DNA of 64,000 bases from Azorinus chamasolen (GCA_963576725.1 OY755252.1:54127931-54191930), one strand, 5' to 3'; shown: positions 20,681-31,732, counted from the stretch's first letter. Made by a program: numbers and translations. Notes: generated by a model not told the origin, from the letters alone.

Positions 20681-20923
20681 CCCTATACTCCATGAATATT
20701 CATGGCATAACTAATGACGTCATGAACATGAAGTAGATTAACTTTTATGACAGGCCAAGGGCAAATGAATTTTAGGTAATGGCCAAAACCGTGGACTCAT
20801 GCCTATATTATTTCATAAACAAACATAGTAGAGACCCTGATCAGACGGCTCCTACAGGAGCCGTCTTATCTGGGTCTACTCTTTGCAAAGGCGTAGAAAG
20901 GCGTAGTTATATGGAATAAAGGT
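20681..20923. mobile_element. Family C element
   Basis: TACTCCATGAATATTCATGG at the left and TGGAATAAAGG at the right. The hairpin tip is GCTCCTACAGGAGC. The right border CTAA is shared with the next D2 element. Confidence 0.8.
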
Positions 20924-20927
20924 CTAA

Positions 20928-21025
20928 CCCTTCCCGCTAACGTAACATGTATTTGCAGTGGATCTAGATGAGAATCCAAGTAACTCAGCGTCTCATCAGT
21001 TTCCAAGCTGACTGACACTCGGTCA
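20928..21025. mobile_element. Family D2 fragment
   Basis: It starts CCCTTCCCGCTAACG right at the C border. It keeps GTAACTCAGCGTCTCATCAG and the D2 tail ACACTCGGTCAATAG, and is followed by a C-like fragment to about 21200. Confidence 0.65.
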
Positions 21026-21625
21026 ATAGTTTCTCAAATAGAGAACCGTCTGATCTGGGTCTTCTCTGTTTGCTTATGAAATTATTGTAGATCTGCCTCT
21101 ACAGTCCCTACCGATACCCTAAGACCCTGTGTACATATCCCATTGTTAAAAATCAGCTTATAAATATTCATGATGTCATTATTTCTGATTACTGAAATCA
21201 AAGGTCAAATCAACACCAGTTTGTCCAGAACCTTTAACAATATGCCATAGAAAATTCCATCTTTTAAAAGCAGTTCCTGGAGAATTAAAAGACGAGACTG
21301 ACTGAAAGGGGCTAAATTCTTCAATAACTAAATTTCGAATAACCGAGGTTTTATTGATTAGCAAACCATTCTCCCGGTACCTTTAAATGACCGCAAATAA
21401 TGCTATGAACGACATTCGGACAGAAACAATTACACGGGTGCAAGTAACAAACATAAAAACGTTTCATACTTTCTTTTTCTGTAAATCTCAACTATAGAAT
21501 ACCTTCATACGAGTCATCTGCAGCATCAATTATTAAAACAATCAATTTTATTTCGCTAAAACCCCAACAACCCCTGATCATGTTCAGACATTCACGTGTA
21601 TATGTTTCCTATTATTATCGAACCG

Positions 21626-21883
21626 TTTAATCCTTTACTCCATGAATACATTGTATTTAGGTCAGAAACAATGGCATCAGGAATATTAATTAGACTAATT
21701 GTTACAATAACACTTGGATATGGGAACGTTTAGCCAGCCATACATATTATAGCATAAGCAAACAGAGCAGACCCTGCTCGGACGGTTCCTATAGGAACCG
21801 TCTGATCTGGGTCTACTCTATTTGCAAAGGCGTGGAATGAAGTATTTATGAAGTGGAATGAAGTATTTATGGATTAACGGGTT
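21626..21883. mobile_element. Family C element
   Basis: CCTTTACTCCATGAATAC to GGATTAACGGG(TTAA). The hairpin tip is GGTTCCTATAGGAACC. A 20-bp duplication GGAATGAAGTATTTATG occurs near the right end. Confidence 0.8.
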
Positions 21884-21989
21884 AAAGTAAAATCGTCCAG
21901 ATCTTATTTTGGCACCCATCTATTGTTCATGTTGAGGGATTACAGGAAACAAAGCATTTACTGATATTTATAAGCACTTAACATTGATT

Positions 21990-22068
21990 GTTTCAGAAAA
22001 CAGTGTATACCCTGATCAGAGGGCTCTTTCGGAAGTCCTCTGATCTGGATCTACACTGTTTTCCCGTG
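21990..22068. mobile_element. Family F hairpin
   Basis: AAACAGTGTATACCCTGATC pairs with GATCTGGATCTACACTGTTT; the tip is GGGCTCTTTCGGAAGTCC. Confidence 0.65.
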
Positions 22069-22120
22069 TCCCTTTTAATAGACACTGCATAAATGGACCA
22101 AATGTATTATTACTACTTAC

Positions 22121-22198
22121 CTGTCTTAATAGAGAATCCAGGCTTTGTGAAGTCATACAGTAGATTTTCGTTGTACCACGAATTTATTGCATCTTTAG
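22121..22198 (-). CDS. Gene 2 exon 3: CAP domain middle
   Basis: It runs from acceptor ATTTTCAG|CT to donor ACAG|GTAAGT, residues about 122-147. It encodes AKDAINSWYNENLLYDF and PGFSIKTG, the helix and loop between CAP4 and CAP1 that carry the conserved W-Y pair. Phase 1 at both ends joins exactly to exons 2 and 4. Confidence 0.96.
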
Positions 22199-22295
22199 CT
22201 GAAAATATATTGTTATGAGAAATAGAAAAAATAGCTCTAGACAAATCTCGATAAAAGCAAGAACCTGGTAGGAATCGCTGACTAGTTTCGTCTAC

Positions 22296-22444
22296 TACTT
22301 CACTGTGTACAAGTATTTCGCTGTGCAATAACTGCTGTGGAGTGCACTGGCTGCACAATCAACTTGTAAATAGTGCAGACCCTGATCTCATCTGGGTCTT
22401 CACTATTTACAGGTAGGTATATTGACGCGAGTAGCAAGCGAAGG
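22296..22444. mobile_element. Family E element, hairpin deleted and left end truncated
   Basis: It keeps TTCACTGTGTACAAGTATTT through AGCAAGCGAAGGG(TTAA). At the centre, GCAGACCCTGAT joins directly to CTCATCTGGGTC. Confidence 0.75.
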
Positions 22445-22629
22445 GTTAAGACTCTTAAAAACGTAATATGAGAAATGTCATATTTTATTGCAATCAACGT
22501 AGACCAAGATCAGCAGCTAAACCTCCGACATCTGCATCTGTCCAGGGTCTGCATTATTTTTCACTCCTGGGTCTATATACAGTATACCGCCCTCTTAACA
22601 GTGCATCAAAATAAGTACTTATGTAGGTC

Positions 22630-22785
22630 TGTAAGACAGGTGGGGCCTAATGCAGGGGTGAAAGTCATACAGAAAGCTCCCAAATGAGCTTTATACATGA
22701 CTTTCATCCAGCATTAAGCTGCAACCTGCCTAAAAGAATAGGAATTCTTCACTACTAAATTTCCAGATAAGAGAGGGATTTACTG
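22630..22785. mobile_element. Family A' element
   Basis: Tip region GCTCCCAAATGAGC; right end GGGATTTACTG before TA. Left end degraded. Confidence 0.65.
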
Positions 22786-22959
22786 TAGTAATATGTTATA
22801 TTACTTTTGCTGTAATTAGCGAAAGAGAGTAGAAACTATTCGAAATTTACCTTGACAATGAACTGGAGAACTCTAAAACGTTAATCAGTATTCAAATGTT
22901 TTCTCTTGAAGGATGACGTCATTATAGACGATAAAGAATGAAAACAAAACACATCACAC

Positions 22960-23144
22960 CTTTAATATTAACGGTTCCGTCAACTGACCAACCCATATAC
23001 ACATTCTCGCCAATCTCCTGACCATCACATAGTCTGCAGGTACTGTGCATCAGCATAGATTTGGATGCCAAAGTGTTTGCCCATGTCTGCGCATGCGCAG
23101 TCAGAGCATTACTGTATTCCATTGGTGGAGAACCGTGCAAGGTC
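22960..23144 (-). CDS. Gene 2 exon 2: CAP domain N-terminal half
   Basis: It runs from acceptor TTGTTTCAG|G to donor AAAG|GTGTGA, residues about 60-121. It encodes RTLHGSPPMEYSNALTAHAQ, a motif HSTC with the second cavity histidine, and GQEIGENVYMGW, the CAP4-type glutamate motif. It joins LHNDY of exon 1 through a split Arg codon. Confidence 0.96.
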
Positions 23145-23394
23145 CTGAAACAATTATCAGCAGTAGAAGTTGCTATGCAATTTAAAGGCCCATTGTATTT
23201 TTCACGTGTATAAATTTCCACTCTCAATTAGCTCCCAAATGGCCACAGATGATGCTTTGCGCAGAAACAAACACCATTTTACGTTTTGTTTTGCTAAACA
23301 TCGACACAAGACATATCACAGAATAAACAGAAACACATAGTTCGTATATGATGCCAATGAATTACGTGACCATGGACTATGATTTATTCGGCCC

Positions 23395-23560
23395 GGTGTC
23401 AGGATAATGTGACTGGGTGGGGGTGCCCTTGCCATGTGCCCGTGGCAGGGGCATTCCAATGAGGCAGCACTATAACTTGTCTCAAGCGGGTGCGGTCTGC
23501 AAATCACTGAAATACTTTTGGTCAGACGTAAAACCCAACTCACTCACTCACTATGATTCA
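23395..23560 (-). mobile_element. Mollusc-type interspersed repeat, minus orientation
   Basis: GTGAGTGAGTGAGTTGGGTT, TTACGTCTGACC and GCACTATAACTTGTCTC blocks match the inverse copy at 56145-56275. GTGAGTTGGGTTTTACG-type repeats are common in molluscs, to my knowledge. Confidence 0.65.
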
Positions 23561-23651
23561 TATAGACATTTTGTTCCAATCTGTGACCAAACAACAAAAT
23601 AACTAAAACTACACACAACTCATCGCATATTCCCAACCTTTCTTGAGTTAA

Positions 23652-23883
23652 CCCTCCGCTTGCTATTCACGTCAATATACCTACCTGTAAAAAGTTAAGA
23701 CCTAGATGAGACAGCTCCTGCACATCTGGGTCTGCACTATTTACAAGTTGATTGTGCAAACAGTGCACTCCACAGCAGTGATTGCACAGCGAAATACTTG
23801 TACACAGTGAAGATATATGTAATTATATAGCAGCGCATGGGTAAAGAAGGAGAAATGTGTTTTAAAATTCAGCAAGAGAAGGG
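23652..23883. mobile_element. Family E element, hairpin partly lost
   Basis: TTAA flanks 23648-23651 and 23884-23887. The ends are CCCTCCGCTTGCTATTCACG and AGCAAGAGAAGGG. The left arm GAGACAGCTCCTGCA jumps to CATCTGGGTC. Confidence 0.85.
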
Positions 23884-24132
23884 TTAAGCGTACGATGTGT
23901 CTAGATTACCACCACTGTCTCTTAAGACATTTTCTATTCTTCTCTGATATCAGCTTTGATTGCAGACTCAGCCATTAGTCGCCATTTTTGTTTACCTTCT
24001 TTGAGAGCAGAAGTCACGTGACAATGGCGTTACAGTACCTCATTAATGGACGGTGATTTCAATGGCAAGTCCCGTTCATATCTTAAAGCATTAAACAGTT
24101 TACACACATCGCGACTTGTTTGCTAGTGTTTT

Positions 24133-24151
24133 AACCCCCCCCCCCCCCCGC
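24133..24151. repeat. Poly-C tract
   Basis: A run of about 17 cytosines in intron 1 of gene 2. Confidence 0.9.
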
Positions 24152-24305
24152 GCCCCATCCCCGATATTTTCATTTTTTCTCTAAAGGAAAAGTGATGCTA
24201 AAATTTAATGGAACTGTTTGCTCATGGAAGTAATGTAATGCACAACAGAGTCTACAGTGTATCTGCCATGGTCAAAATCCCATTGTTCTTAATGCAGTGC
24301 AATTA

Positions 24306-24617
24306 CAGTTAAACTTCGATATATCGAACTCGGATAACTCGGACCTCGGGATAACTCGAACAAAAAGTTCAGTCCTTCCAAAACTTACAATACACACTTT
24401 CTCTAAAATGTATCTCTACATATATCTAGAAACATATGTGACAGCTTAATACAGGTCTAAAATAATGCTGAAAGCTCCTACAGGAGCTTTCAGCATTACT
24501 TTAGACATTAAGCTGTGACCTTGAGAAATTGTTCAGATTAGATATCGAATGACTCGAACTGTTATCTCGAACTACTTTGTATGGTCCCTTGAAGTTCAAG
24601 TTATCGAAGCTCAACTG
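24306..24617. mobile_element. Family B element, 312 bp, TA duplicated
   Basis: TA flanks at 24304-24305 and 24618-24619. The ends are CAGTTAAACTTCGATATATC and TATCGAAGCTCAACTG. The hairpin is AATGCTGAAAGCTCCTACAG plus GAGCTTTCAGCATT. Confidence 0.88.
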
Positions 24618-24761
24618 TATATTTAAAATCTAACTAATATTCATACAGTTATTATTTCTTACAAGAATAATCATTAGAGTATGTGTTACATGCACGTAAA
24701 AACAGAGAAGCGGTATGAAATAAGTAGAAGAAATCTATTGCCCAACTACATGTATATATAC

Positions 24762-24940
24762 CTGTAGTCATTATGCAATTTCAGGGCCTCGTCAACAAAC
24801 AGTTTTTCAAAGGCTTCTTTTCTTTTCAGCTGGATTCGTGACTTCTGAGTGCCTGTCCATGCGGTCTTTTGCGTAGTTGTTGCTTTTATGGCTGTTGGTT
24901 GTTTTACTTGTGTTTTATCGTGCGATGCTGCAGTGCCCAT
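24762..24940 (-). CDS. Gene 2 exon 1: GLIPR2/GAPR-1-like CAP-domain protein, N-terminus
   Basis: This start exon begins MGTAASHDK, which fits the N-myristoylation consensus (Gly2, Ser6). Known GLIPR2 proteins are myristoylated and sit on Golgi or other cytosolic membrane faces. No signal peptide is visible, unlike secreted CAP proteins. A 40-residue Thr/Lys-rich linker leads into the first CAP helix (ALKLHNDY). The exon ends TACAG|GTATAT in phase 2. An in-frame TAA lies 9-7 nt upstream of the ATG, so the start is firm unless CAG|ATG is itself a splice acceptor. Four exons give 220 residues with all junctions in phase. The CAP domain covers about residues 45-195. Compared with human GLIPR2 it has a longer N-terminus and an added acidic tail. 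Neighbours are repeats only, and nothing about regulation can be read. Confidence 0.94.
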
Positions 24941-25105
24941 CTGTTAATGACACAATATATCGTTATGGAAGGGAGATAATTCGTACACACCGAGATTACG
25001 ACCCACCAATTGGTTGAGCAATTAACTCCCTTGAATAGCGAAAGTGGAACACTGGGAATGTTAGCCAAGGCAGAGTCTGGAGAGTCGGATCTTCATTTTT
25101 ATAAG

Positions 25106-25400
25106 GAAACAGAGTAGACCCTGATCAGACGGCTCCTATAAGAGCCGTCTGATCTGATCTACTCTGTTTGCAAATGCATATAAAGGCGTACTTATGGAGT
25201 ACAGAGTTAAGCCATATTCCACTGTTCGCGAACTGATAGCGTAGATCCAGATGGGACGTCGTGTAACTCGACGTCTGCTAAGAATCCAAGCTGTTTGCAC
25301 TAGACCAATAGTTTCTCAATAGCTTGATCGAATTGAAAGTAGTCAAAATTACACCAGAGAAAACTTTCAGTATAATTCAAATTTCTTCACAGAAGAAACA
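25106..25400. mobile_element. Family C fragment and family D2 element sharing TTAA
   Basis: The C hairpin at about 25109-25172 has tip GCTCCTATAAGAGC. The C right end GGAGTACAGAG meets TTAA 25207-25210, and D2 starts immediately (GCCATATTCCACTGTTCGCG), with hairpin GACGTCGTGTAACTCGACGTC. Confidence 0.75.
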
Positions 25401-25552
25401 ATAGTATTGTTAAAGAGGGGGGTGGGAGGTAAATCTTCCACACCAAAATTATGACGAATATGTATAAATTATCTCCCTTTGTTGACAATGAAAAGCGGCA
25501 CCTTATATTAAATATAAAATATTACATTAAATAACGATCAAACCATTCTCTG

Positions 25553-25656
25553 TTCAACAACAACAACAACAGCCACCACAACAACAACAACTACGACGAC
25601 AACAGCGACAACCACAACAACAACAACGACGACGACAACAACAAAAACACGGTTAG
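25553..25656. repeat. CAA/CGA-rich trinucleotide microsatellite
   Basis: Imperfect ACA and ACG triplets for about 100 bp. Confidence 0.9.
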
Positions 25657-26459
25657 ACAATTGATCAATTCAATATTTTCCTAGGCCATGTCACAAAAAC
25701 ACAGAAAATTAGCAGACACAATGAGGAGCCGTCAGAGGTCTGTTCTGTTTGCCTATGCACTAATAACATATTCTACCAATACCAGCACATCTTGTAAATA
25801 TATGCCATTACAAAAATATAGCTAATTCTTATTCATGACGTCATTACATGTATTTCTTACATGAATATTCAACAGGGAAACGGTTAGCGTTTACTATATA
25901 ACTTCATTTGAATCATAATCAATACAGGCAAATACCGTTTCTTGATAAACCCAGCCTTTGTACCCCTTTCCAAACCGAGTAGACCCTGTATTGAAACAGT
26001 TCCTGTAGAAGCCATCTGAACAAGGTCTCTCTACTGTCTCCACATGTTTGTCACATTTCCATATTTTACATTTTAATTCCAGAATCATATTAATTTATAG
26101 TCATAAAAGGCGGGGTCTTTTATGAATATTTATCAAGTAAAGACTAAATTCTGAAAGTATGAGATCCTTCGAAAGCAAAAGTAGCAATTCTAAAATTGAA
26201 AACAGAAAAAAGAGAAAATTGCAGACCCGGTTTTATTGAGTTATTAAAAGTGCAACACTACTCACACTCCCTAGCACCAACTTAAGCGGTATTCAATTTT
26301 CATAACTTAAAGCATTGAGACTGATGATCCCGAAGGACCAGAAACTATAACAACGGTGAGAATGAAGTACGGGGCGACTATTCACGGTCGCCACAAGAGC
26401 ACCTAACACCTGCTGTTGTAAAGTACATACATTCTGCAGACTCCATACAAACATTTTCA

Positions 26460-26652
26460 TGTATCTGCAGACATAGTAGACCCAGATCAGAAGGCTCATA
26501 TATAAACCGTCTGATATGTTTACTTATGAAATTGACTTTTAAGTTTCTACAAATACCAACAATTCACGTGTACACATGTCATTAAAATAATTCAGCCAAT
26601 AAACATCCATGCTATCATTATTTCTTATTTGAATATCGAACAGGGGAAGTGC
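26460..26652. mobile_element. Family L element, worn
   Basis: GACATAGTAGACCCAGATCAG through CGAACAGGGGAAGTGCTAA; the hairpin tip is AGGCTCATATATAAACCG. Confidence 0.6.
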
Positions 26653-26705
26653 TAAAAATAGATTAATAGTCATAAGGCGGGGGGGGGGGGGTCTTATATG
26701 ACAAT

Positions 26706-26941
26706 AAACCCTTTCCCTCATATAAACGTATTTTCACGCATTTGCAAACAGAGTAGACCCATATCCTAGAGGAGCCGTCTGATCAGGGTCTGTTCTGTTT
26801 GCTAATGGAATTTGAAATATCTGTTTCTATACTTTCTAAAATGGCTACAATGTTCCACCTTCAATAATTCATTACAACTACTTTGTCCATGAATATTCAG
26901 TAGGTATTGAAATTTGAAATAAACATAGAACAGGGAAAGGG
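26706..26941. mobile_element. Family K element, inverted
   Basis: CCCTTTCCCTCATATAAACG to ATAGAACAGGGAAAGGG. One hairpin arm is shortened (CATATCCTAGAGGAGCCG). A poly-G run lies just before it at about 26679-26691. Confidence 0.78.
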
Positions 26942-27181
26942 CTAAGTAAATAGATACAATAATTGATAGCGATATCTACCTATTAGTTAATGTGCCGCTT
27001 GTTCTAGAAATGCTCCATCGAGAATTTACTGCATAAAATAAATAACTAAATTAGACACTATCTGACAAAATTGGACCTATGCCACTGCAAGCAGTGTAGA
27101 CCCGGGTCAAAGATCATGTCTATCCTAAAGTTTCTGACCAGTATATCAAATGTACACTTTATGAAATTAGCTACATTAAAG

Positions 27182-27330
27182 CCTCTCTAATGTGACCATC
27201 TAAAAGAGGTGTAATTCTGGGTCTTAAAGCTTTCTGCATTACGTTTGTCCTACATTAAACAACCGCATGCTTTTAATAACACTAATACATGTACATGTAT
27301 ATACTAATTATCTATCTAGAGGGTGCCACT
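27182..27330. mobile_element. Decayed family A element
   Basis: CCTCTCTAATGTGACCATC and AAGCTTTCTGCATTACGTTTG remain; the left hairpin arm is lost. Confidence 0.55.
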
Positions 27331-27681
27331 GTAATTCACATTACTATATATTCCAATGAGTATCACACAATGCTGACCCCGACCAGTCGACTAAGTCAGG
27401 GTCTACACTGTTTGCAATGCTTTAAGACACCTTGTTCAAACTGAGTTCATCATACATGTATATAATTCCACAAAACAACATAATACGTAGTATCCAGTTA
27501 AGCTTTACCAAACCCGATGTCTCATATTGAAGTACTCAAGACAAACAATAAAGTATACACTCGATATTAGATATTAATAACCCTGATATCACTTGTCCAC
27601 ATACTTTAACTTTTTGTTCAAGACCATTGATCACTAATTCATAATCATAATCTACAACTGAAATTTAATCTTTGCCGTATA

Positions 27682-27883
27682 TAGTAAAACCGCACTAATC
27701 TGAACGTTTAGTAAATTAGAATTGAGAATGTTTCTACTGACTTCTTAATGCAGGGTAAAAGTCATACAGAAAGCTCCCATATGGGAGCTTTTTGCATGAT
27801 TTTCATCCTACATTAAGGTGCCACATGTCTTAAAGACCCATATTGATACTTATTTAAGTATTCGGATTAGTGAGATTTACCTG
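27682..27883. mobile_element. Family A' element
   Basis: TAGTAAAACCGCACTAATC to GAGATTTACCTG with TA. The tip GCTCCCATATGGGAGC is itself a perfect 16-mer palindrome. Confidence 0.78.
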
Positions 27884-27929
27884 TATTAGAGCATTTAATT
27901 ACTCGTGTTCGCTCCTTGTCCTTAATCAT

Positions 27930-28200
27930 CTAACTTCATATAAACACCTTTTAACGCCTTTACAAACTGAGTAGACCCAGATCAGACCGCTCCTACAAAT
28001 AGACCCAGAACAGACAGCTCCTGTAGGACCTGTCTGATCTGGGTCTTCTCTGTTTGCTTATGGAATTAGATTATACGGAAATGATTGTACAGTTTTTGTC
28101 TAAGCCGAAACTTCCCTTGACAAAATTACGTTATGAATTGTAAGTTAATGAATATTATGAAATGATCATTCATACATAAATATTCATTAGAGTAAAGGGT
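27930..28200. mobile_element. Family L/C element with partly duplicated hairpin arm
   Basis: The left arm block GACCCAGATCAGACCGCTCC is repeated as GACCCAGAACAGACAGCTCC before the right arm GGACCTGTCTGATCTGGGTC. The right end is TTAGAGTAAAGGG. Confidence 0.7.
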
Positions 28201-28329
28201 AAAAGTTAAATAGAAGTCTGCTATGGCATGACTACTCTGGTATATTCGTTACATGAGGCGCTCTTGGAGAAAGAGGGAGATTTTTAATGAATTAGACCCT
28301 TATCATGTGTCATACTTTCTTTGTTTGTC

Positions 28330-28455
28330 ATACTTTTTATCTTTCTCTCTCACATATACTCCTCTCTTATCCACTACCCCTTCCCCATTTAACCCATTTC
28401 TCTATCCTTCTCTTATACACTCTTTCTCTGTCTGTTTTTCATACTATTTTTGTTA
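28330..28455. repeat. Pyrimidine-rich tract
   Basis: CTCT/TTCC-rich sequence on the plus strand. No unit length is clear. Confidence 0.6.
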
Positions 28456-28572
28456 TATACTTACTAGCTGTATGTCATGAAAATGTTCGACATTTTATAG
28501 GGGAAGGTTCGAATCTAATATGAGAACTTGTGACTTATCCCATTTCCACTGCAAGTAATAGATACAGTACGA

Positions 28573-28727
28573 GTCTTACTACCAAAGTGTCTTCTTACAA
28601 CCGTTATCAGGACAGTTTGTTCGCATGACCGAAGACGTGTCCGAGGCGTAGCCGAGGACACTTGTCTGAGGTCATGCGAACAAACTGTCCTGATAACGGT
28701 TGTAAGAAGACACTTTGGTAGTAAGAC
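28573..28727. repeat. Long foldback 3, perfect 58-bp arms
   Basis: The arms 28573-28630 and 28670-28727 are exact reverse complements. The 39-nt loop is itself a hairpin around GAGGCGTAGCCGAG. A related short inverted repeat (AAAGTGTCC..GGACACTTT) with the same ACAACCGTTATCAGGAC block lies at 28893-28932. Confidence 0.93.
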
Positions 28728-28939
28728 GAGTACATGTATTTTACTTGTACGACAGAACGTTGTAGACTTTTAATTTTGATTAAAAATGAAGAAAAATGAA
28801 TATTTCACAAATGAGTACAAAATGTTTTCCCCTTGGTTCACCCAATTCAAATCCTAGGTAGATAGGTTTTAACCACACGAATCACGTGCGTACAAAAGTG
28901 TCCACTTACAACCGTTATCAGGACACTTTTTCGATAGCT

Positions 28940-29220
28940 TTGCTGGGGGTCTGTCGTACAAATATATGTTTATTAGACCCTTATCAGGCATTACGTCTGT
29001 GGTGAGATGGAGAAAAGTTACTATAAGTTCTGATGGATGACGAACAGTGACGACACCGCGTCTGGGTATACACTGCTTGTTTTGTAGCAAGACCCTCCCC
29101 CTCAGAGAATTTCATAAATCGCACTTGACAGGAAGAAAGCTGAATCCAAATGTAATGTACGCACTGTGACTATCGGGGTCAGGTGGCGGGGGTGGGGCAT
29201 ACTCTCCCGGGGCAATTTAG
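28940..29220. other. Stretch without recognised elements
   Basis: No hairpin family, array or coding-like frame recognised. Confidence 0.5.
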
Positions 29221-29221
29221 A

Positions 29222-29356
29222 ATTGTGTAGTTTGGAAATCATTGTGATAAATATAGCAGTTGATCCTACAGGAGCAAATGCCCTTTATATGACAATGGTT
29301 TCCAAAGATGACTTTTACAGAGGCGTCAAAAGGTGTCGGTATGAGGGAATAGGTTA
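29222..29356. mobile_element. Family G fragment
   Basis: TTGTGATAAATATAGCAGTT, TCCTACAGGAGCAAATGC and the right end GGTATGAGGGAATAGGTTAA; the left part is missing. Confidence 0.65.
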
Positions 29357-29510
29357 AAGCTTACATGACAACACAGAACATTTATTAAAGTCTACCATAC
29401 CTAGCCGCCGAGTTTTGTTCCATTTTGGCTACAATGTGTCCACCTTTCAGATTGATGTTACGCACGTGCGTAATTACGTATTGCTAGCTTCGCCCCTGGC
29501 ATATACTGTA

Positions 29511-29938
29511 CAGGGTGTCCCAAAAACGGAACCCGGGATTAAGACCTGCAAGTTATCCCATTTCTGTCAATTTTGCTAACTTAAATAGTATATACATGTA
29601 GCTTAGTAGAGACAGCATTTTGTCATATATTGTCTAAATTTTGTCTAAACATATTCCTTGGTTTTTAAGATATCAGCATTTAAATAAAAGCACCCAAAAC
29701 TCCGCTTTAAACGTGATAAAGGGATGGACTATGCAATGCACGAATATCATGTTAAAACAGATAGTAGGAGCATTCATTAAAATACTTATATCTTTAAAAC
29801 CAATGCATATAAGAGAAATTTGGCAGACATATGCACAAATGACCTATCTACAACAGTAACTATTTATATTTTAAAGTGTCCGGTTACATTGGTTAAATAC
29901 ACATTTGATCCAGGGTTCCGGTGTTTTGGGACACCCTG
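29511..29938. mobile_element. 428-bp mariner-type MITE with TA duplication
   Basis: TA flanks at 29509-29510 and 29939-29940. The ends CAGGGTGTCCCAAAAACGGA and, inverted, CAGGGTGTCCCAAAACACCG extend to about 30 bp. The interior has no transposase motif. Confidence 0.88.
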
Positions 29939-29942
29939 TAGA

Positions 29943-30056
29943 GTTAAATATATATTATGCCATAAGAAAATAAAGCAGGTCCCGATCAAACAGCCCGTAC
30001 ATGAGCAGTCTGATCTGGGTCTACCATGTTTGCAAAGGCGTATATGAGAAGTAAAA
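29943..30056. mobile_element. Family K/L hairpin fragment
   Basis: AAGCAGGTCCCGATCAAACAG and CAGTCTGATCTGGGTCTACC around CCCGTACATGAG. 30060-30360 beyond it shows nothing. Confidence 0.6.
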
Positions 30057-30364
30057 GTTTTAAGGGGATTTAATTCACATGCAGAAAACCTCACCGTATC
30101 GTGCTAGCCTCCCTCGGCTTATATTTGAACACCTTCCTTGTGTTTCCCCCGTTTTGTGTTATTGTTTTTACTTATCTTGATGTGCCACACCAGTTTTACA
30201 GTCTCACGCGCGTTCATTGTAAGATGTGCCAGTTTTATATTGAACGTGGAAATTTGTATGGTCAGCAATGCATAGCAAAGTGATATAGAATTCCCCCTGG
30301 AATTTGAATATAGATATGACATTATGACATATCAGTCGCGCATGTCTACCTGAAGCGCTAAACC

Positions 30365-30545
30365 TATCTACCTATTGTGATAAATAGACCATAGCTCCAT
30401 AGTTTCAAAATTACACAATTATAAATGTTCCCCTTTTTTCTAGAAAATGATTCTTTTCAGTATGTTTACTCAAGGAGGTTGAATCTAAAAATAGCATATG
30501 AGGTAACAGATTATAGCAGACGACAATGTTTGCAGACAAAATGTT
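30365..30545. mobile_element. Family G half plus family D tail
   Basis: ATTGTGATAAATAGACC..CATAGTTTCAAA is a collapsed G hairpin. GCAGACGACAATGTTTGCAG is the D subterminal motif. Confidence 0.5.
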
Positions 30546-30747
30546 TTTGGCGCAAAAAAACCCAAACAAACAAATAAACAAACAATAATGAAAAACCTAG
30601 TTAACCGCAAGTACTAACATTGAGATTTGTTGGCAAGCATGTTTCCTATACATGTTTGAGGAATGTAATATTCATGATATTGAAATAAATTATTACGAAT
30701 TAAATTTGTACCAGTACATGCATAAATTGAAACACAGTTCTGTAAGG

Positions 30748-30990
30748 GGCCTCCGTGGACAACCGGTATGGTCTTCGACTTATATATAGTTGCTTAGTCT
30801 CTCACCAACGTGGTTCGAATCCTGGTCTGGACCCCTGCTTGGTTGCGCTAGTTCTATGGTTCTTTCCGGATGTTCCTCTTTGCGCATTACAATATGTTTT
30901 GTTCCATACACAGAAAAGCAGTCCGGAGTCCTCCTTCATTTGTAAATTAGAAGAACCTCGCGACGCAAAACAGAATACAAACACACAATC
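30748..30990 (+). mobile_element. tRNA-derived SINE
   Basis: The head resembles a tRNA: GGCCTCCGTGGACAACCGG then box B GTTCGAATCC. The body CTATGGTTCTTTCCGGATG..AACCTCGCGACG matches the headless copy at 740-880. Confidence 0.65.
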
Positions 30991-31084
30991 AACTGAATGG
31001 CGTAATAAACCACGGCAATATAATGTATCTTTATATGTCTCTTTCATCTCTTTGACCTTTTAATTGACATGTGTCACAGAAGTA

Positions 31085-31312
31085 GTTCAAAGGGTCCCTT
31101 TTGCAAACAGAGTAGATCGAGTAGACATAGTAGTTTCTGTAGGAGCCTCTGATCAGGGTCTGCTCTGTTTGTTTATGACAAAAGATAGGTGCGATTCTAC
31201 AGATTTTGCCATTACCAGGACTCCCTTTTTTCGTACGCCAATAAACGAACACAATGTCATTATTTCTTATATGAATATTACATGAATATTGAAGAGATAA
31301 AGAGGCAAAAAT
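31085..31312. mobile_element. Family C element, left hairpin arm rearranged
   Basis: GCAAACAGAGTAGATCGAG at the left, TTCTGTAGGAGCCTCTGATC at the centre, right end GAAGAGATAAAGAGG. Confidence 0.6.
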
Positions 31313-31455
31313 AAACATCAGACAGGTCCAAAGAATTGTGCACTCACATTAACTATTATGTTTACGTTGTGTTCGTTTGCATCAGGCTATTTGATCGTCC
31401 GTTAAAGATGGAGTGAATTACAAGTACGCCTGAAATGTGACGCAGCCATTAGTTA

Positions 31456-31664
31456 CCCTTTCCCCGCTATTCGCGATCTGACTAGCATTTGAAAACAGCT
31501 TGGACCCTGATGAGACGCGGACGCCGAGAAACTCGGCGTCTCATCAGGGCCCAAGCTGTTTGACACTCGGTCAATTGTTTCTCAACAACTGGATCGAATT
31601 GGACGGAGTCAACATTTCAACAGATCCAAATTTGAGCACACACACTTTTGACAAAAAGTTAAGG
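31456..31664. mobile_element. Family D2 element, near complete
   Basis: CCCTTTCCCCGCTATTCGCG to CAAAAAGTTAAGGG(TTAA). The hairpin has a small duplication in its left arm (GACGCGGACGCCGAG). Confidence 0.8.
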
Positions 31665-31701
31665 GTTAAACGGTACAATGATGTAAGTGTTTTGAACCAG
31701 G

Positions 31702-31707
<6 letters not shown>

Positions 31708-31732
<25 letters not shown>

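Noticed and set aside
29641..29859. 72-codon frame inside the 428-bp mariner-type MITE
   Set aside because: No transposase motif, low complexity of Lys/Ile/Gln, and too short for any DDE domain.
30755..31063. 102-codon plus-strand frame
   Set aside because: It overlaps the tRNA-derived SINE and its tail. The opposite strand is equally open and no splice or domain evidence exists.
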